Assembly (NCBI RefSeq): GCF_048282545.1
Contig: NZ_CP182485.1
Coordinates: 1,922,001-1,986,000, forward strand
DNA: 64,000 nucleotides
Direction of reading: 5' to 3'
Source of the DNA: Opacimonas immobilis
Lineage (GTDB): Bacteria > Pseudomonadota > Gammaproteobacteria > Enterobacterales > Alteromonadaceae
Shown here: positions 1 through 9,272 of the stretch, piece after piece
How the letters are laid out: every line of letters starts with the position of its first letter
Numbering within the stretch: position 1 is the stretch's first letter
Notes under the pieces: generated by a model
The model's database searches: none
What the model was told of the DNA's origin: nothing
The model's input: only the letters and a program-made list of their open reading frames with translations
Position numbers and translations under genes: made by a program

Positions 1-875
1 GTCATCGAAGCAACTACATCGCCTTGGCATAAGACCGCCCATAAACCACCAAACAAAGCGCCAATGGCTACCGCTGGAAACGCTGGCATTTTACGAATAG
101 CAAGAGTTAACAATAAGATCAAAGGGACAAGGTTGATAATGGATAATGAAAAGGTAGCAGACAATACCGCTTGCATTTGTTCAATGCGTTCTAAAGAGCC
201 AGCGGTATTTTCGCTAAACCCAAGTACAAGAAACAAAAATAAAGCAATGATAAAGCTTGGAATAGTGGTCCATAGCATGTAACGAATGTGAGCAAACAGT
301 TCTGTTCCCGCAATGGCTGGTGCTAAATTTGTGGTTTCGGATAAGGGAGAAATTTTATCCCCAAAATACGCACCAGACACCACCGCACCGGCTGTAATAG
401 CAAGGGACATATCCATGCCAGTTGCCACGCCAATCAGTGCTACACCGACCGTTGCTGCAGTGGTCCATGAACTACCAATACTCATGGCAACCACGGCACA
501 AATCAGACAAGCAGCGGCATAAAAAAAGCTTGGGTTTAATAACTCCAAACCATAATAAATCAATGTGGGTACCGTCCCAGCAAGCATCCATGTACCAATC
601 AAAGAGCCGACTGCCAATAGGATAAGACACGCTCCCAATGACATGCTGATCCCTTTGACGATACCTTGCTCAATTTCGGCCCAAGTATGGCCGTTTTTAA
701 GTCCAATAAGGCTTGCGACACCAACGCCGATCAGCAAGGCAATTTGATTGGGCCCGTAGGAAGAAGAATCGCCATACAAATATACAGCCCCGCCCATCAT
801 AATAACCAGCAGAACGAGTGGAATTAAAGCGTCCGTGAAACTCGGCTCACGAGGAGTTGAAGAAGCACAAGTCAT
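1..875 (-). CDS. nhaC: NhaC-family Na+/H+ antiporter (3' end outside window)
   Basis: Reading the minus strand from the ATG at 873-875 gives an open frame of about 291 codons that runs off the left edge, so the C-terminus is missing. The protein is strongly hydrophobic with repeated membrane segments. It carries the small-residue-rich stretch SIGSSWTTAATVGVALIG and the following GAYFGDKISPLSETTNLAP, which are typical of the NhaC Na+/H+ antiporter family in the inner membrane. A GGAG ribosome site lies just upstream of the ATG. The gene starts 13 bases after the stop of the sodium symporter gene, so the two are probably co-transcribed, which pairs two Na+-coupled carriers. Other ion-transporter superfamily members, such as malate/lactate antiporters, cannot be excluded from a partial sequence. 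Confidence 0.8.
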   Translation of the reverse strand, partial: MTCASSTPREPSFTDALIPLVLLVIMMGGAVYLYGDSSSYGPNQIALLIGVGVASLIGLKNGHTWAEIEQGIVKGISMSLGACLILLAVGSLIGTWMLAGTVPTLIYYGLELLNPSFFYAAACLICAVVAMSIGSSWTTAATVGVALIGVATGMDMSLAITAGAVVSGAYFGDKISPLSETTNLAPAIAGTELFAHIRYMLWTTIPSFIIALFLFLVLGFSENTAGSLERIEQMQAVLSATFSLSIINLVPLILLLTLAIRKMPAFPAVAIGALFGGLWAVLCQGDVVASM

Positions 876-888
876 ATCTTTATCTCCA

Positions 889-2223
889 TTACATTACTGA
901 GCGATAGAACATTACGGCGATGATAAGTGGGCAAATAAATTTGACGTACCATGGCCATATTTTCCAAAACACAGAATGTTCTGCCCCGGTAAAGCCCGAT
1001 TTTACCTCTTCTAACACTTTATCTCGATGCCAAACCCAGCCGACAAACAAGCACATCAATAAGCCCAAAAGCGGTTGTGAATATTCCGTTGTAAACGCAA
1101 TAACATTGCCGAACAACGCATCAAAATTAAATATGATTAGGCTACTACACACCAGTATAAGCAAAGTCATTAACCATACCGCTCTAGTACGAGGTAATTT
1201 GCGATTCTCCACCAAATAAGAAACTGGCACTTCAAGCATTGAAATAGACGAAGTCACCGCGGCAATAGACATAAGCACGAAAAAAACCAAGGCTAAGACG
1301 ATTCCAATAATACCAATAGAATTGAATAAGCCAGGTAACACTTGAAAAATTAAATCACCACCAGAAATCAGACTGCCATCATCAGCAAAAATAGTTACCC
1401 CTGCCAATTGAGCGACATACATAGCAGGGATAATTAGCATCCCTGCAATGACGGCAACGCCAATATCGACTAGTGCAACTGATGCGCCTAAACTAGGTAG
1501 GTGCTCTTTTTTGGCTATGTATGAACCATAGACCAACATGGTGCCAACACCCAACGACATCGAAAAGAATGCTTGTCCCATTGCACTGATTAATACTTCG
1601 GGTTCCGTTATTAAAGTAAAATCAGGAACAAGGTAAGCCCGCCAACCATCAGCAGCGCCCTCTTGAAACGACACATAAATGATTAATGCAACAATCAACA
1701 ACACCAGAGTCGGCATCAAACGAACAGACCATTTTTCAATACCTTGTTTGACACCACCGGTCACAATTAGGCCAGTAAATACAAGAAAAATAGTACAAAA
1801 CAACCAGTTTCTGGGGATTGAAAACTCCGTTAACCAGGTTAGTTCTTCGCTATCTAAAAATAGGTTTAACAACGCCTCTACCGCAAAGGCAATCATCCAA
1901 CCGGCGACAATGGCATAAAAAGATAGGATCAAGGAAGCGGTCACGGCTCCCCATATACCAACTGCTTTACCGAACACTGAACCAGAAACGCGTTCAAGCG
2001 CATCCACAACGTTAGATCGAGTGGCACGGCCAATGACTAATTCCGCCATCAACACTGGATACGCAAGTAAAAAGGCCAAAAAAAGATAAACTAAAACGAA
2101 AGCTGCTCCGCCATTTTGAGCAACCTGTGATGGAAATCCCCAAATGTTTCCAAGACCAACAGCCGAACCAGCTGCTGCTAAAATAAATCCGAGACGAGAG
2201 GAAAATTCTCCACGTACTGCCAT
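889..2223 (-). CDS. Sodium-dependent transporter, NSS (SNF) family
   Basis: This 444-residue polytopic inner-membrane protein has about eleven hydrophobic segments. Residues 19-31 (GSAVGLGNIWGFP) match the first-helix signature of neurotransmitter:sodium symporters. In most members the motif is GNxWRFP; here the arginine that gates the substrate site is a glycine, as in a subset of bacterial homologues. The family imports amino acids or related amines with Na+, but the substrate cannot be read from the sequence. The ATG at 2223 follows prc by 39 bases in the same direction, and the NhaC-type antiporter gene follows after 13 bases. Confidence 0.85.
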   Translation of the reverse strand: MAVRGEFSSRLGFILAAAGSAVGLGNIWGFPSQVAQNGGAAFVLVYLFLAFLLAYPVLMAELVIGRATRSNVVDALERVSGSVFGKAVGIWGAVTASLILSFYAIVAGWMIAFAVEALLNLFLDSEELTWLTEFSIPRNWLFCTIFLVFTGLIVTGGVKQGIEKWSVRLMPTLVLLIVALIIYVSFQEGAADGWRAYLVPDFTLITEPEVLISAMGQAFFSMSLGVGTMLVYGSYIAKKEHLPSLGASVALVDIGVAVIAGMLIIPAMYVAQLAGVTIFADDGSLISGGDLIFQVLPGLFNSIGIIGIVLALVFFVLMSIAAVTSSISMLEVPVSYLVENRKLPRTRAVWLMTLLILVCSSLIIFNFDALFGNVIAFTTEYSQPLLGLLMCLFVGWVWHRDKVLEEVKSGFTGAEHSVFWKIWPWYVKFICPLIIAVMFYRSVM

Positions 2224-2262
2224 ATCCTGCCCTCTTATATTATTGTTATAAGGATATTGTGT

Positions 2263-4326
2263 TTAATTCGAGTTGTTACTTTGCTCAATACGCTGTGCGA
2301 CCTTATCCAAACGAATGTAGTCGTTGGTAATGTTGGCGGCCTCATCCAAAAATGGGTCGATATCAAGCAAGTCATCAGGTAAATCATCTAGCTCGCTTAA
2401 CGCTTGAACTGGATTTTTACCTAGCCGCTGCAGTCGAGCATTAGCACGTTCAAGACGTTTAGCTTTATTGGCTTCATCCTCAGCCTTGCGTTCAGACAGC
2501 ACTAGACTGATAAATTTGTCGTCTTGCTTGCGTTGATATTCACTAATATCATCAAGAATGTAAGCGAATTCAGGATCTTGCATGATGCGCTTGTTGTGTT
2601 TTGCTGCGAGTAAGTCAATGACATTACCACGATTCCCTAATGCAACGTAATTAGCGCGATTTATCTCATCATAAGGTAAGGCGTTCTCCTCTCGAGACTC
2701 CCCCCACTCTGCAGGATCAATAGCACTCGGGAATAAAATATCAGGGATCACACCACGATGCTGAGTGGAGCCTCCACTAATGCGATAAAACTTGGAGGTT
2801 GTATATTGAATACTGCCTAGCTGAGTATCTTGGACATCATAAAAACGCCCAAGCCCCTTGTGACGCTGTACGGTACCTTTACCAAAGGTTTGTTCGCCTA
2901 AAACAATACCGCGCTGGTAATCCTGGATGGCTGCGGCAAATATTTCGGACGCTGACGCACTGAAGCGGTCAACCAGTACCGTTAACGGACCATCGTACAA
3001 AGTGATACCATCCACATCTCGCTCAACATCGATCTGACCATTGGACGAGCGCACCTGCACCACGGGCCCTGAATCGATAAACAAACCCGTAAGGGTACGT
3101 GATTCGTTTAATGAACCACCGCCATTGCCGCGCAAATCAACAATGATTCCTGCGACCTCTTGCTCTTTTAGCTCAGTAATTAATTTGCGAACGTGTTGCG
3201 TTAAACCATTATAAAATGATGGGATTTCAATCACACCTATCGGTAAACCCGACGCCACACCTTCATCCGGCACAACCACTTTTGATTGAGCTTGACGATC
3301 TTCTAGTTTGACTTTATCTCGAACTAAAGAGATTACTTCTCTAGACTTACTGTCCGCACTGCCTTTGATGATCTCAAGACGAACGGTAGTGCCTTTGGGG
3401 CCTTTAATAAGTTCAACCACGTCATCTAGACGCCAGCCGACCACATCCACCATTTCGTCTTTGTCTTGAGCGACACCAACTATTTTGTCTTCTGGCTTCA
3501 ACTTACCTGACGCATCCGCGGGTCCCCCGGGAATGATGGCACGAATAACCGTGTAATCGTCTTCGACTTGTAAAGATGCACCAATCCCCTCAAAAGACAA
3601 ATTCATTTGCATTTGGAAGCGCTCAGCATTACGCGGAGACAAATAACTGGTGTGGGCTTCGATGGAACGGGAAAACGCATTCATAAACGCCTGAAACACG
3701 TCTTCTGATTTTGTCTGAGACAAGCGTTTCTGACTGCGCTCGTACCGCTTTTTCAAAAGGGCCTTGGCTTCTTCCACGGACTTGTCAGCAAGGATTAAAT
3801 TAGATAAGTCGTATTTAACTCGTTGACGCCAAATCTCATTGAGTTCGGCTGTGTTTGCGGCCCATTGGGCATCTTCACGATCGTAAAAAAACTTATCGCC
3901 TGCCTTGGTGAAATCAAATTCATTGTTTAGAAGGGATAACGCATAATCTAAGCGTTCATGACGACGCTGCAAATTGATTGCGTAAATGTCATATGCGATT
4001 TGAACATTACTGGTCATCAAAGCTTCATCAAACAATTTTGACATGTTCGCAAATGACTCAATGTCTGATGCCAAGAAAAAGTTCTTGTTGTAATCAAGGT
4101 TGCGCAAATAGCGTTCGAATATTTTCTGCGATAAGTCATCATCTAGAGAAAATTTTACATAATGATTACGAGCATAGGTGCTAACTAATCTCTTAGCCGC
4201 TTTGGCATGGTGAACTTCAGGAACAAGTTGAGGCAATTCACTCGATTCTTTCGCATATAAGGTGGTGACTGATAAGGATAAACCGACTAGTATGGCGCTG
4301 ACTGAACGAGTGAATTGTTTTGGCAT
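2263..4326 (-). CDS. prc: Tail-specific (C-terminal processing) periplasmic protease Prc
   Basis: This 687-residue protein has an N-terminal signal peptide (about residues 1-25), an alpha-helical N-terminal region, a PDZ domain (about 240-325) and an S41 peptidase domain. The catalytic serine lies in the SASASE motif (456-461) and the lysine is K483 in TFGKGTV, giving the Ser/Lys dyad of Prc/Tsp. A DUF3340-type C-terminal region follows. In related bacteria Prc degrades periplasmic proteins with exposed nonpolar C-termini and trims cell-wall enzymes. It begins 3 bases after proQ, the arrangement conserved in gammaproteobacteria, so co-transcription is very likely. Length matches E. coli Prc (682). 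Confidence 0.97.
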   Translation of the reverse strand: MPKQFTRSVSAILVGLSLSVTTLYAKESSELPQLVPEVHHAKAAKRLVSTYARNHYVKFSLDDDLSQKIFERYLRNLDYNKNFFLASDIESFANMSKLFDEALMTSNVQIAYDIYAINLQRRHERLDYALSLLNNEFDFTKAGDKFFYDREDAQWAANTAELNEIWRQRVKYDLSNLILADKSVEEAKALLKKRYERSQKRLSQTKSEDVFQAFMNAFSRSIEAHTSYLSPRNAERFQMQMNLSFEGIGASLQVEDDYTVIRAIIPGGPADASGKLKPEDKIVGVAQDKDEMVDVVGWRLDDVVELIKGPKGTTVRLEIIKGSADSKSREVISLVRDKVKLEDRQAQSKVVVPDEGVASGLPIGVIEIPSFYNGLTQHVRKLITELKEQEVAGIIVDLRGNGGGSLNESRTLTGLFIDSGPVVQVRSSNGQIDVERDVDGITLYDGPLTVLVDRFSASASEIFAAAIQDYQRGIVLGEQTFGKGTVQRHKGLGRFYDVQDTQLGSIQYTTSKFYRISGGSTQHRGVIPDILFPSAIDPAEWGESREENALPYDEINRANYVALGNRGNVIDLLAAKHNKRIMQDPEFAYILDDISEYQRKQDDKFISLVLSERKAEDEANKAKRLERANARLQRLGKNPVQALSELDDLPDDLLDIDPFLDEAANITNDYIRLDKVAQRIEQSNNSN

Positions 4327-4329
4327 AGG

Positions 4330-4947
4330 TTACTTCCGTCTGGTATCTAAACGCAATTGCTCGGCTTGAACTTTGACCGCCATCCCTGAATCTAGTTGGA
4401 CCTGGATACCGTCTTTCTCAACTGCTGTAATTTTGGCTGACATAGGTGCTTTACCTAACTTTACCGTCACTGCAGTGCCTGCAACAAGTTGGTCATCATT
4501 TAATTTTGGCGGAGGTGGACGCTTACTAAATGTTGATTTATTGTTAACTTTAGCTTTGAACGCTGGTTTTTTAAAGTTTTTGTTTGGTTTTTTTGGTGAG
4601 TTTGCACGTTTTTCAGCCGCTTTTGCTTTGCTCGTGGCCAGCTGCTCAGCTGCGTAATCAGCATGTTCCTGATTTATCTCTTCACCTTCATTACCATCAA
4701 GGTCGACTCGCTTAGCACCCGCTGTGACCGATTCAAGATAGCGCCAAGAATTAGTATAGTGGCGCAAGGTTGAGCGCAACGTTGTTTTGGAAACTCGATC
4801 GTCATCTGCAAGCCGTTCAGCGAGGTCATTAAAAATCCCTACTTTAAGGGGCTTTGCTGGACCTTTATCGGAAAAACATTGAGGGAAAAGCTCGGCTAAT
4901 AGAGAAATAACAGCCTTGCTATCGGTAATTTTTTGGTTTGATTCCAT
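4330..4947 (-). CDS. proQ: RNA chaperone ProQ
   Basis: This 205-residue protein has a FinO/ProQ RNA-binding domain at about residues 8-115 (including LAELFPQCF and LRSTLRHYTNSWRYLE). A basic, low-complexity linker rich in Lys, Pro and Ala follows (about 118-150), then a C-terminal Tudor-like domain. ProQ binds structured mRNA 3' ends and small RNAs and acts as a post-transcriptional regulator; in E. coli it also affects ProP levels. The gene lies directly upstream of prc, 3 bases apart, as in Enterobacteria. The start ATG at 4947 gives the expected N-terminus. Confidence 0.95.
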   Translation of the reverse strand: MESNQKITDSKAVISLLAELFPQCFSDKGPAKPLKVGIFNDLAERLADDDRVSKTTLRSTLRHYTNSWRYLESVTAGAKRVDLDGNEGEEINQEHADYAAEQLATSKAKAAEKRANSPKKPNKNFKKPAFKAKVNNKSTFSKRPPPPKLNDDQLVAGTAVTVKLGKAPMSAKITAVEKDGIQVQLDSGMAVKVQAEQLRLDTRRK

Positions 4948-4975
4948 TAGAAAAATTCTTTATCTGCAATAATAA

Positions 4976-5248
4976 TTACGCATCTTGCCAAGATGCGAGT
5001 ATGTGTTCGACGACTTGATGCAGTTCATCATCTGTAAAATCGACAAGTTGCTGATCTTGAGACCAATGCTCCCAACAATAGTGCAAACATTGCTCAACAG
5101 CCTCTACAGATTCGTCCTCTGATATCGCATCATACACCATGTGAAGCAAGGTGTTAAAGGCTTCACACGCCTCATCAGGGTCATCATGATGGTCTATCAT
5201 ATCGTCATATGTGGCTAAAATCACATGAATATCGACAAATTCTTTCAT
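4976..5248 (-). CDS. Small acidic protein of unknown function
   Basis: I do not recognise this protein of about 90 residues. It is strongly acidic, with clusters such as DDMIDHHDDPDEACEAF and DFTDDELHQ, contains several histidines and three cysteines, and has no signal peptide or membrane segment, so it is probably a cytosolic helical protein. The frame can open at a TTG (5260) overlapping the stop of the upstream sulfoxide reductase gene. The ATG at 5248, preceded by TGAGA at proper spacing, is the better start. It lies between msrC and proQ on the same strand with 28 bases to proQ, which suggests a small operon. Confidence 0.7.
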   Translation of the reverse strand: MKEFVDIHVILATYDDMIDHHDDPDEACEAFNTLLHMVYDAISEDESVEAVEQCLHYCWEHWSQDQQLVDFTDDELHQVVEHILASWQDA

Positions 5249-5256
5249 TTTTTGTC

Positions 5257-5706
5257 TCAAATAACGTAACTTTCAATTAACTGGACGATTTTGGACAAGC
5301 CAACAACGTCACTTTCATCGAACCGCGAAAAACGTGGTGAGTCGATGTCTAACACCCCGTACACCTTATTATCGTCCATAATTGGCAGCACTATCTCAGA
5401 ATTAGACGCACTATCACATGCAATATGCCCAGGAAAAGCATGCACGTCTTCAATACATTGGATAGATTTTAGTGCAACAGCAGTACCACAGACGCCTTTG
5501 CCTATAGGAATACGAACACACGCTGGTTTTCCTTGAAATGGACCCAGAACCAGTTGGTCTTCTTTTACAATGTAAAATCCCACCCAATTGATGTCTTGCA
5601 GACCATCCATTAACAATGCCGAAATATTCGCCAGGTTTGCTATCACATCAGGCTCATCCGCAATAAGCGCTGCGGTTTGTTGTTCTAAAAGAGCGTAGTC
5701 TGTCAT
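5257..5706 (-). CDS. msrC: Free methionine-(R)-sulfoxide reductase (GAF-type, MsrC)
   Basis: This 149-residue protein consists of a single GAF domain. Cys63, Cys73 and Cys97 have the same 10- and 24-residue spacing as the three redox cysteines of E. coli fRMsr (84, 94, 118), and the surrounding motifs VCGTA and GHIACDS are conserved. The enzyme reduces free L-methionine-(R)-sulfoxide in the cytosol and is recycled by thioredoxin. The next gene starts at or just past its stop codon (TTGA overlap or ATG 8 bases on), so translation may be coupled. Complete length and intact residues argue for a functional enzyme. Confidence 0.93.
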   Translation of the reverse strand: MTDYALLEQQTAALIADEPDVIANLANISALLMDGLQDINWVGFYIVKEDQLVLGPFQGKPACVRIPIGKGVCGTAVALKSIQCIEDVHAFPGHIACDSASNSEIVLPIMDDNKVYGVLDIDSPRFSRFDESDVVGLSKIVQLIESYVI

Positions 5707-5836
5707 AAGTAATACTTAAACCTTATCTGAGCAAGATGCGCAATATAACTCAGCACAATTTTTTTGCAATGGAAAAAAGCACATTGACTTGCGCTTGAGT
5801 GTATCCCACGAAACTGAATTTCGCTTAAATATCTTC

Positions 5837-7066
5837 TCAAGCAAAAAACCAATAGCTGACGAGAATGGCTGTAAATATTCCAGCACCATCTGCCGCTAGG
5901 CAACAAGCAACGGCATTGCGAGTATGTCTCACACCCACTGCGCCGCAATATACTGCGAGTACATAAAACGTCGTTTCAGTCGAACCTTGTAAAACAGATG
6001 CCAGGCGCCCCGCAAATGAATCGGCACCGTGATGCTGCATGGTTTCAATCATTAACGCGCGTGCGCCACTGCCACTTAACGGTTTCATTAATGCCGTTGG
6101 TATAGCATCAATAAAGCGCGTGTCCATTCCTAGGGCAGCAACGAGCGTTGCCACGCCACCCGTCACGGCATCCATCACCCCACTGGCACGTAACGCACCA
6201 ATGGCAAACAGCATAGCCACAAGGTAAGGAATGATCGTAATGGCCACATCAAACCCCTTTTTGGCGCCCTCTACAAATAACTCATAAGTATTAAGTTTTT
6301 TGCGCCAACCGGTGAGCAGCACGATAACAATAAAGCTAAATAAGAGAAAATTTGCAATCAAAGATGATTCAGACGCCAACACATCTGCAGATAAAGTCGC
6401 AAAATAGGCAATCACTGCTGCCAATAAACTAAAAATTGCCACCAAATACAACACAATGACACGCTGAAATAAATTCGTTCCTTGCACAATACAAGTCACA
6501 AATAACCCGACTAAAGTGGACGCACTCGTGGCAAATAAAATAGGAATAAAGACATCCGTCGGCGTCCCTGCTCCTTGTTCAGCACGATATAAGAACACGG
6601 CTATTGGGAATAGCGTAACTGATGATGTATTGAGAACCAAAAACAAAATTTGTGCATTGGATAAGGTTGTCTCATCCTTGCTAAGACTTTGCATATCTTG
6701 CATCGCCTTGATGCCAAATGGCGTAGCAGCATTATCCAAGCCTAATACATTGGCCGACATATTCATGGTAATACTGCCAAGCGCTGGGTGGCCTTGTGGG
6801 ATCTCGGGCATCACTCGGATAAGAAAAGGCTCCAACACTTTGGCCAGTAATGCAATTAAACCAGAACGCTCTGCAACCTGAAAAATGCCTAGCCAAAATG
6901 CCAATAAGCCCACCAGACCAATAGCAATTTCAACGGATAATTTGGCCATCGCCATCATGGCATCCATGACGTCCGAAAACGCCCCGAGATTTCCGAGAAT
7001 AAATACCTGATATAACGATGCGAGGAAGGCACTGACAATAAAAATCAGCCAAAGAATATGTAACAT
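5837..7066 (-). CDS. SpmA/SpmB-type fused membrane protein (nucleoside-recognition Gate domains)
   Basis: This 409-residue integral membrane protein contains two copies of the Gate (nucleoside recognition) domain. The N-terminal half (about 40-190) resembles spore maturation protein A, including MNMSANVLGLDNAATPFG. The C-terminal half (about 250-405) resembles SpmB, including PLSGSGARALMIE and GSTETTFYVLAVYCGAVG. In Bacillus the two are separate genes linked to spore-core dehydration; Gram-negative bacteria that do not sporulate carry the fused form with no established function. Transport of a small solute is a guess. A gap of 130 bases separates it from msrC and 117 bases from the aminotransferase, so it may have its own promoter. 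Confidence 0.88.
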   Translation of the reverse strand: MLHILWLIFIVSAFLASLYQVFILGNLGAFSDVMDAMMAMAKLSVEIAIGLVGLLAFWLGIFQVAERSGLIALLAKVLEPFLIRVMPEIPQGHPALGSITMNMSANVLGLDNAATPFGIKAMQDMQSLSKDETTLSNAQILFLVLNTSSVTLFPIAVFLYRAEQGAGTPTDVFIPILFATSASTLVGLFVTCIVQGTNLFQRVIVLYLVAIFSLLAAVIAYFATLSADVLASESSLIANFLLFSFIVIVLLTGWRKKLNTYELFVEGAKKGFDVAITIIPYLVAMLFAIGALRASGVMDAVTGGVATLVAALGMDTRFIDAIPTALMKPLSGSGARALMIETMQHHGADSFAGRLASVLQGSTETTFYVLAVYCGAVGVRHTRNAVACCLAADGAGIFTAILVSYWFFA

Positions 7067-7115
7067 AACTTATGCATTCATCCATAACGTCTTAATTATT
7101 ATTATGAATGTGAGA

Positions 7116-7142
7116 GTAGCATTGAAGTGTTTTCAATGCTAC
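7116..7142. repeat. Perfect 11-bp inverted repeat (hairpin)
   Basis: GTAGCATTGAA (7116-7126) and TTCAATGCTAC (7132-7142) are exact reverse complements around a 5-base loop. The element lies between the aminotransferase stop and the Spm-type gene start. No T-run follows on either strand, so it is not a standard intrinsic terminator. It may still stabilise an mRNA end or bind a regulator. A smaller hairpin (TTGGG/CCCAA, 7160-7174) lies next to it. Confidence 0.6.
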
Positions 7143-7183
7143 CCGAGGGATGCTGGTAATTGGGTTAATCCCAAGAGAGTAGA

Positions 7184-8305
7184 TTAACGCAGGACCTTTT
7201 TGAGACTAGAGACGCAAAAATCAATATTTTTGTCATTGGCTGCATAACCCATCAAGCCAATACGCCACACTTTGCCAGCTAACGCCCCCAAACCGGCACC
7301 AATTTCTAAATTAAATTCATTGAGCAACTGTGAGCGCACTGCTGCATCATCCACGCCTTCAGGAATGACCACTGTATTTAGTTGTGGCAGACGAATGGCT
7401 TCATCAACTAATAACGACAACCCTAGGTCATCTAGACCTGCTTTGAGTTTTTCATGCATGGTCGCATGTCTTGCCCAAGCATTTTCCAAACCTTCTTCAT
7501 GTACCAAACGCAGTGATTCATGCAAGGCATATAAGCTATTCACCGGTGCAGTATGGTGATAAGCGCGTTTGGCGCCTTTGCCCCAGTATCCGACAATCAG
7601 ATTCATGTCTAAGAACCAGCTTTGTACTGCGTGTGTGCGATTTTGAATCCGATGCACGGCTTTGTCAGAAAAAGATACTGGCGATAAACCAGGCACACAG
7701 GATAAACATTTTTGGGAACCTGAATAAATTGCATCGATTCCCCAATCATCCACACGTAATTCAGAACCGGCCAAAGACGTTACCGCATCAACAATGGTCA
7801 AACAATCGTATTGTTGTGCTAGGGCACATATCGCTTTGGCATCATTGCGCACGCCTGTTGATGTTTCTGCATGAACAAAGGCGACAACGCTTGCTTCAGG
7901 ATGGGCTTTTAACACATCTTCTATAGCATTCAGACAGTTAGCTTCACCCCACTCTGCCGTCACCATCACCGCTGTGGCACCTATGCGCTCGACATTTTCT
8001 TTCATGCGGCCGCCAAATACACCATTTTGACAGACGATCACCGTATCACCCGGCGCCACCAAATTCACAAAACACGCTTCCATACCCGCCGAACCCGGTG
8101 CAGAAATAGGCATAGTCAAAGCGTTTTCAGTTTGAAAAACGTACTGTAACAATTCTTTGGTTTCGTCCATTAAGGCAACAAATTGGGGGTCCAAGTGCCC
8201 TAAGGTTGGGCGAGATAGCGCGTTCAGGACTTGTGGTGAAACATCTGAAGGGCCCGGGCCCATCAAGGTACGGTTAGCAGGTAAAAAAGTTGAAAACTGG
8301 GTCAT
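7184..8305 (-). CDS. Class V aminotransferase, alanine/serine-glyoxylate type
   Basis: This 373-residue PLP enzyme of fold type I resembles alanine-glyoxylate and serine-glyoxylate (serine-pyruvate) aminotransferases. Seen motifs are MGPGPSDVSPQVL near the N-terminus, the cofactor-contacting VDAVTSLAG, and the PLP lysine K199 in YSGSQKCLSCVPG. It would interconvert glyoxylate and glycine using alanine or serine as amino donor. The amino donor cannot be decided from sequence. The gene stands alone, with 89 bases to tesB upstream and 117 bases downstream that contain two hairpins. Confidence 0.88.
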   Translation of the reverse strand: MTQFSTFLPANRTLMGPGPSDVSPQVLNALSRPTLGHLDPQFVALMDETKELLQYVFQTENALTMPISAPGSAGMEACFVNLVAPGDTVIVCQNGVFGGRMKENVERIGATAVMVTAEWGEANCLNAIEDVLKAHPEASVVAFVHAETSTGVRNDAKAICALAQQYDCLTIVDAVTSLAGSELRVDDWGIDAIYSGSQKCLSCVPGLSPVSFSDKAVHRIQNRTHAVQSWFLDMNLIVGYWGKGAKRAYHHTAPVNSLYALHESLRLVHEEGLENAWARHATMHEKLKAGLDDLGLSLLVDEAIRLPQLNTVVIPEGVDDAAVRSQLLNEFNLEIGAGLGALAGKVWRIGLMGYAANDKNIDFCVSSLKKVLR

Positions 8306-8394
8306 AGGGTATTTCTTCTCAATAACAAATTTTCAGGATAGTCTAGCGGATTTGTCAAGCCCTGCCCATGCACCATTAGTACTGATTTTCTGAA

Positions 8395-9258
8395 CTATTG
8401 TTCACGAAGGCGGATCATGCCCTCTTGCGTGGTACTGGCAATCAGTTTGCCATTTCTATCAATGAATTCACCTTTTACAAAGGCTCGTGCATTGCCTGAA
8501 AATGGACTGTGCGTGGCATAGGTGTGCCATTGATTAAAATCTCCCGCTTGATGAAACCACATCGCGTGGTCAATGGTGGCCATACGCAAGCGCTTATCAT
8601 TTGAGTATATATCATGTGCTTGTAACGCTGTGCTTAAAAAATGATAGTCACTGGCATACGCCATCGCGGCTTGATGCAACGCAATGTCTCCACGCAACTC
8701 GCTGTGTGATTTCATCCAGATATGACGTTGAGGGGCAATGATTGGTTTGCCAAACGCTTGAGCCACATTCACGGTGCGCACATCAATCGGCTTGTGGTAG
8801 CGTAAAGTGCGTAACTGCTCATCAGATAAAGGCTGGTATTTTTGCGCAAACACATCCACATCGCGAGGCAAACTCTCAGGCTGGGGCAAATCATCCGGTA
8901 AAGAGGTATCTTGATGTGAAATGTGCGGTTGGGCATATTGGAATGACGCAGTGGCATAAAAAATGGTCTTGCCATTTTGAATCGCTTTGACCCGACGCGT
9001 AGCAAAACTACGGCCATCACGTACGGTTTCGACATCATACAAAACCGGCTGTTTTACATCTCCAGGCAACAGAAAATAAGAATGAAAAGAATGAGCTATT
9101 TGTTCCGGTGCCACTGTCTGATAGGCAGCAAAAAGTGCTTGGCCTAATACTTGGCCACCAAATATGGCAGGGAACCCTAGATCCCAGCTCTTGCCACGGA
9201 ACAAATGTTGTTCAAGGCTTTCAAGTTGAAATAAATCCGTCAATGCAGGTGTGGTCAT
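8395..9258 (-). CDS. tesB: Acyl-CoA thioesterase II (TesB)
   Basis: This 287-residue protein has a double hot-dog fold and nearly the length of E. coli TesB (286). The catalytic triad region is recognisable as the Asp in MATIDHAMWFHQ, the downstream Thr/Ser region, and the Gln in STTQEGMIRLR near the C-terminus. It hydrolyses medium- and long-chain acyl-CoAs in the cytosol. It follows the kinase-like gene by 14 bases and probably belongs to the rlmJ-kinase-tesB transcription unit. Confidence 0.95.
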   Translation of the reverse strand: MTTPALTDLFQLESLEQHLFRGKSWDLGFPAIFGGQVLGQALFAAYQTVAPEQIAHSFHSYFLLPGDVKQPVLYDVETVRDGRSFATRRVKAIQNGKTIFYATASFQYAQPHISHQDTSLPDDLPQPESLPRDVDVFAQKYQPLSDEQLRTLRYHKPIDVRTVNVAQAFGKPIIAPQRHIWMKSHSELRGDIALHQAAMAYASDYHFLSTALQAHDIYSNDKRLRMATIDHAMWFHQAGDFNQWHTYATHSPFSGNARAFVKGEFIDRNGKLIASTTQEGMIRLREQ

Positions 9259-9272
9259 ATTGGGTAAATACC

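Noticed and set aside
7471..7926. 151-codon plus-strand open frame
   Set aside because: It is antisense to the aminotransferase gene, which has intact PLP motifs on the other strand.
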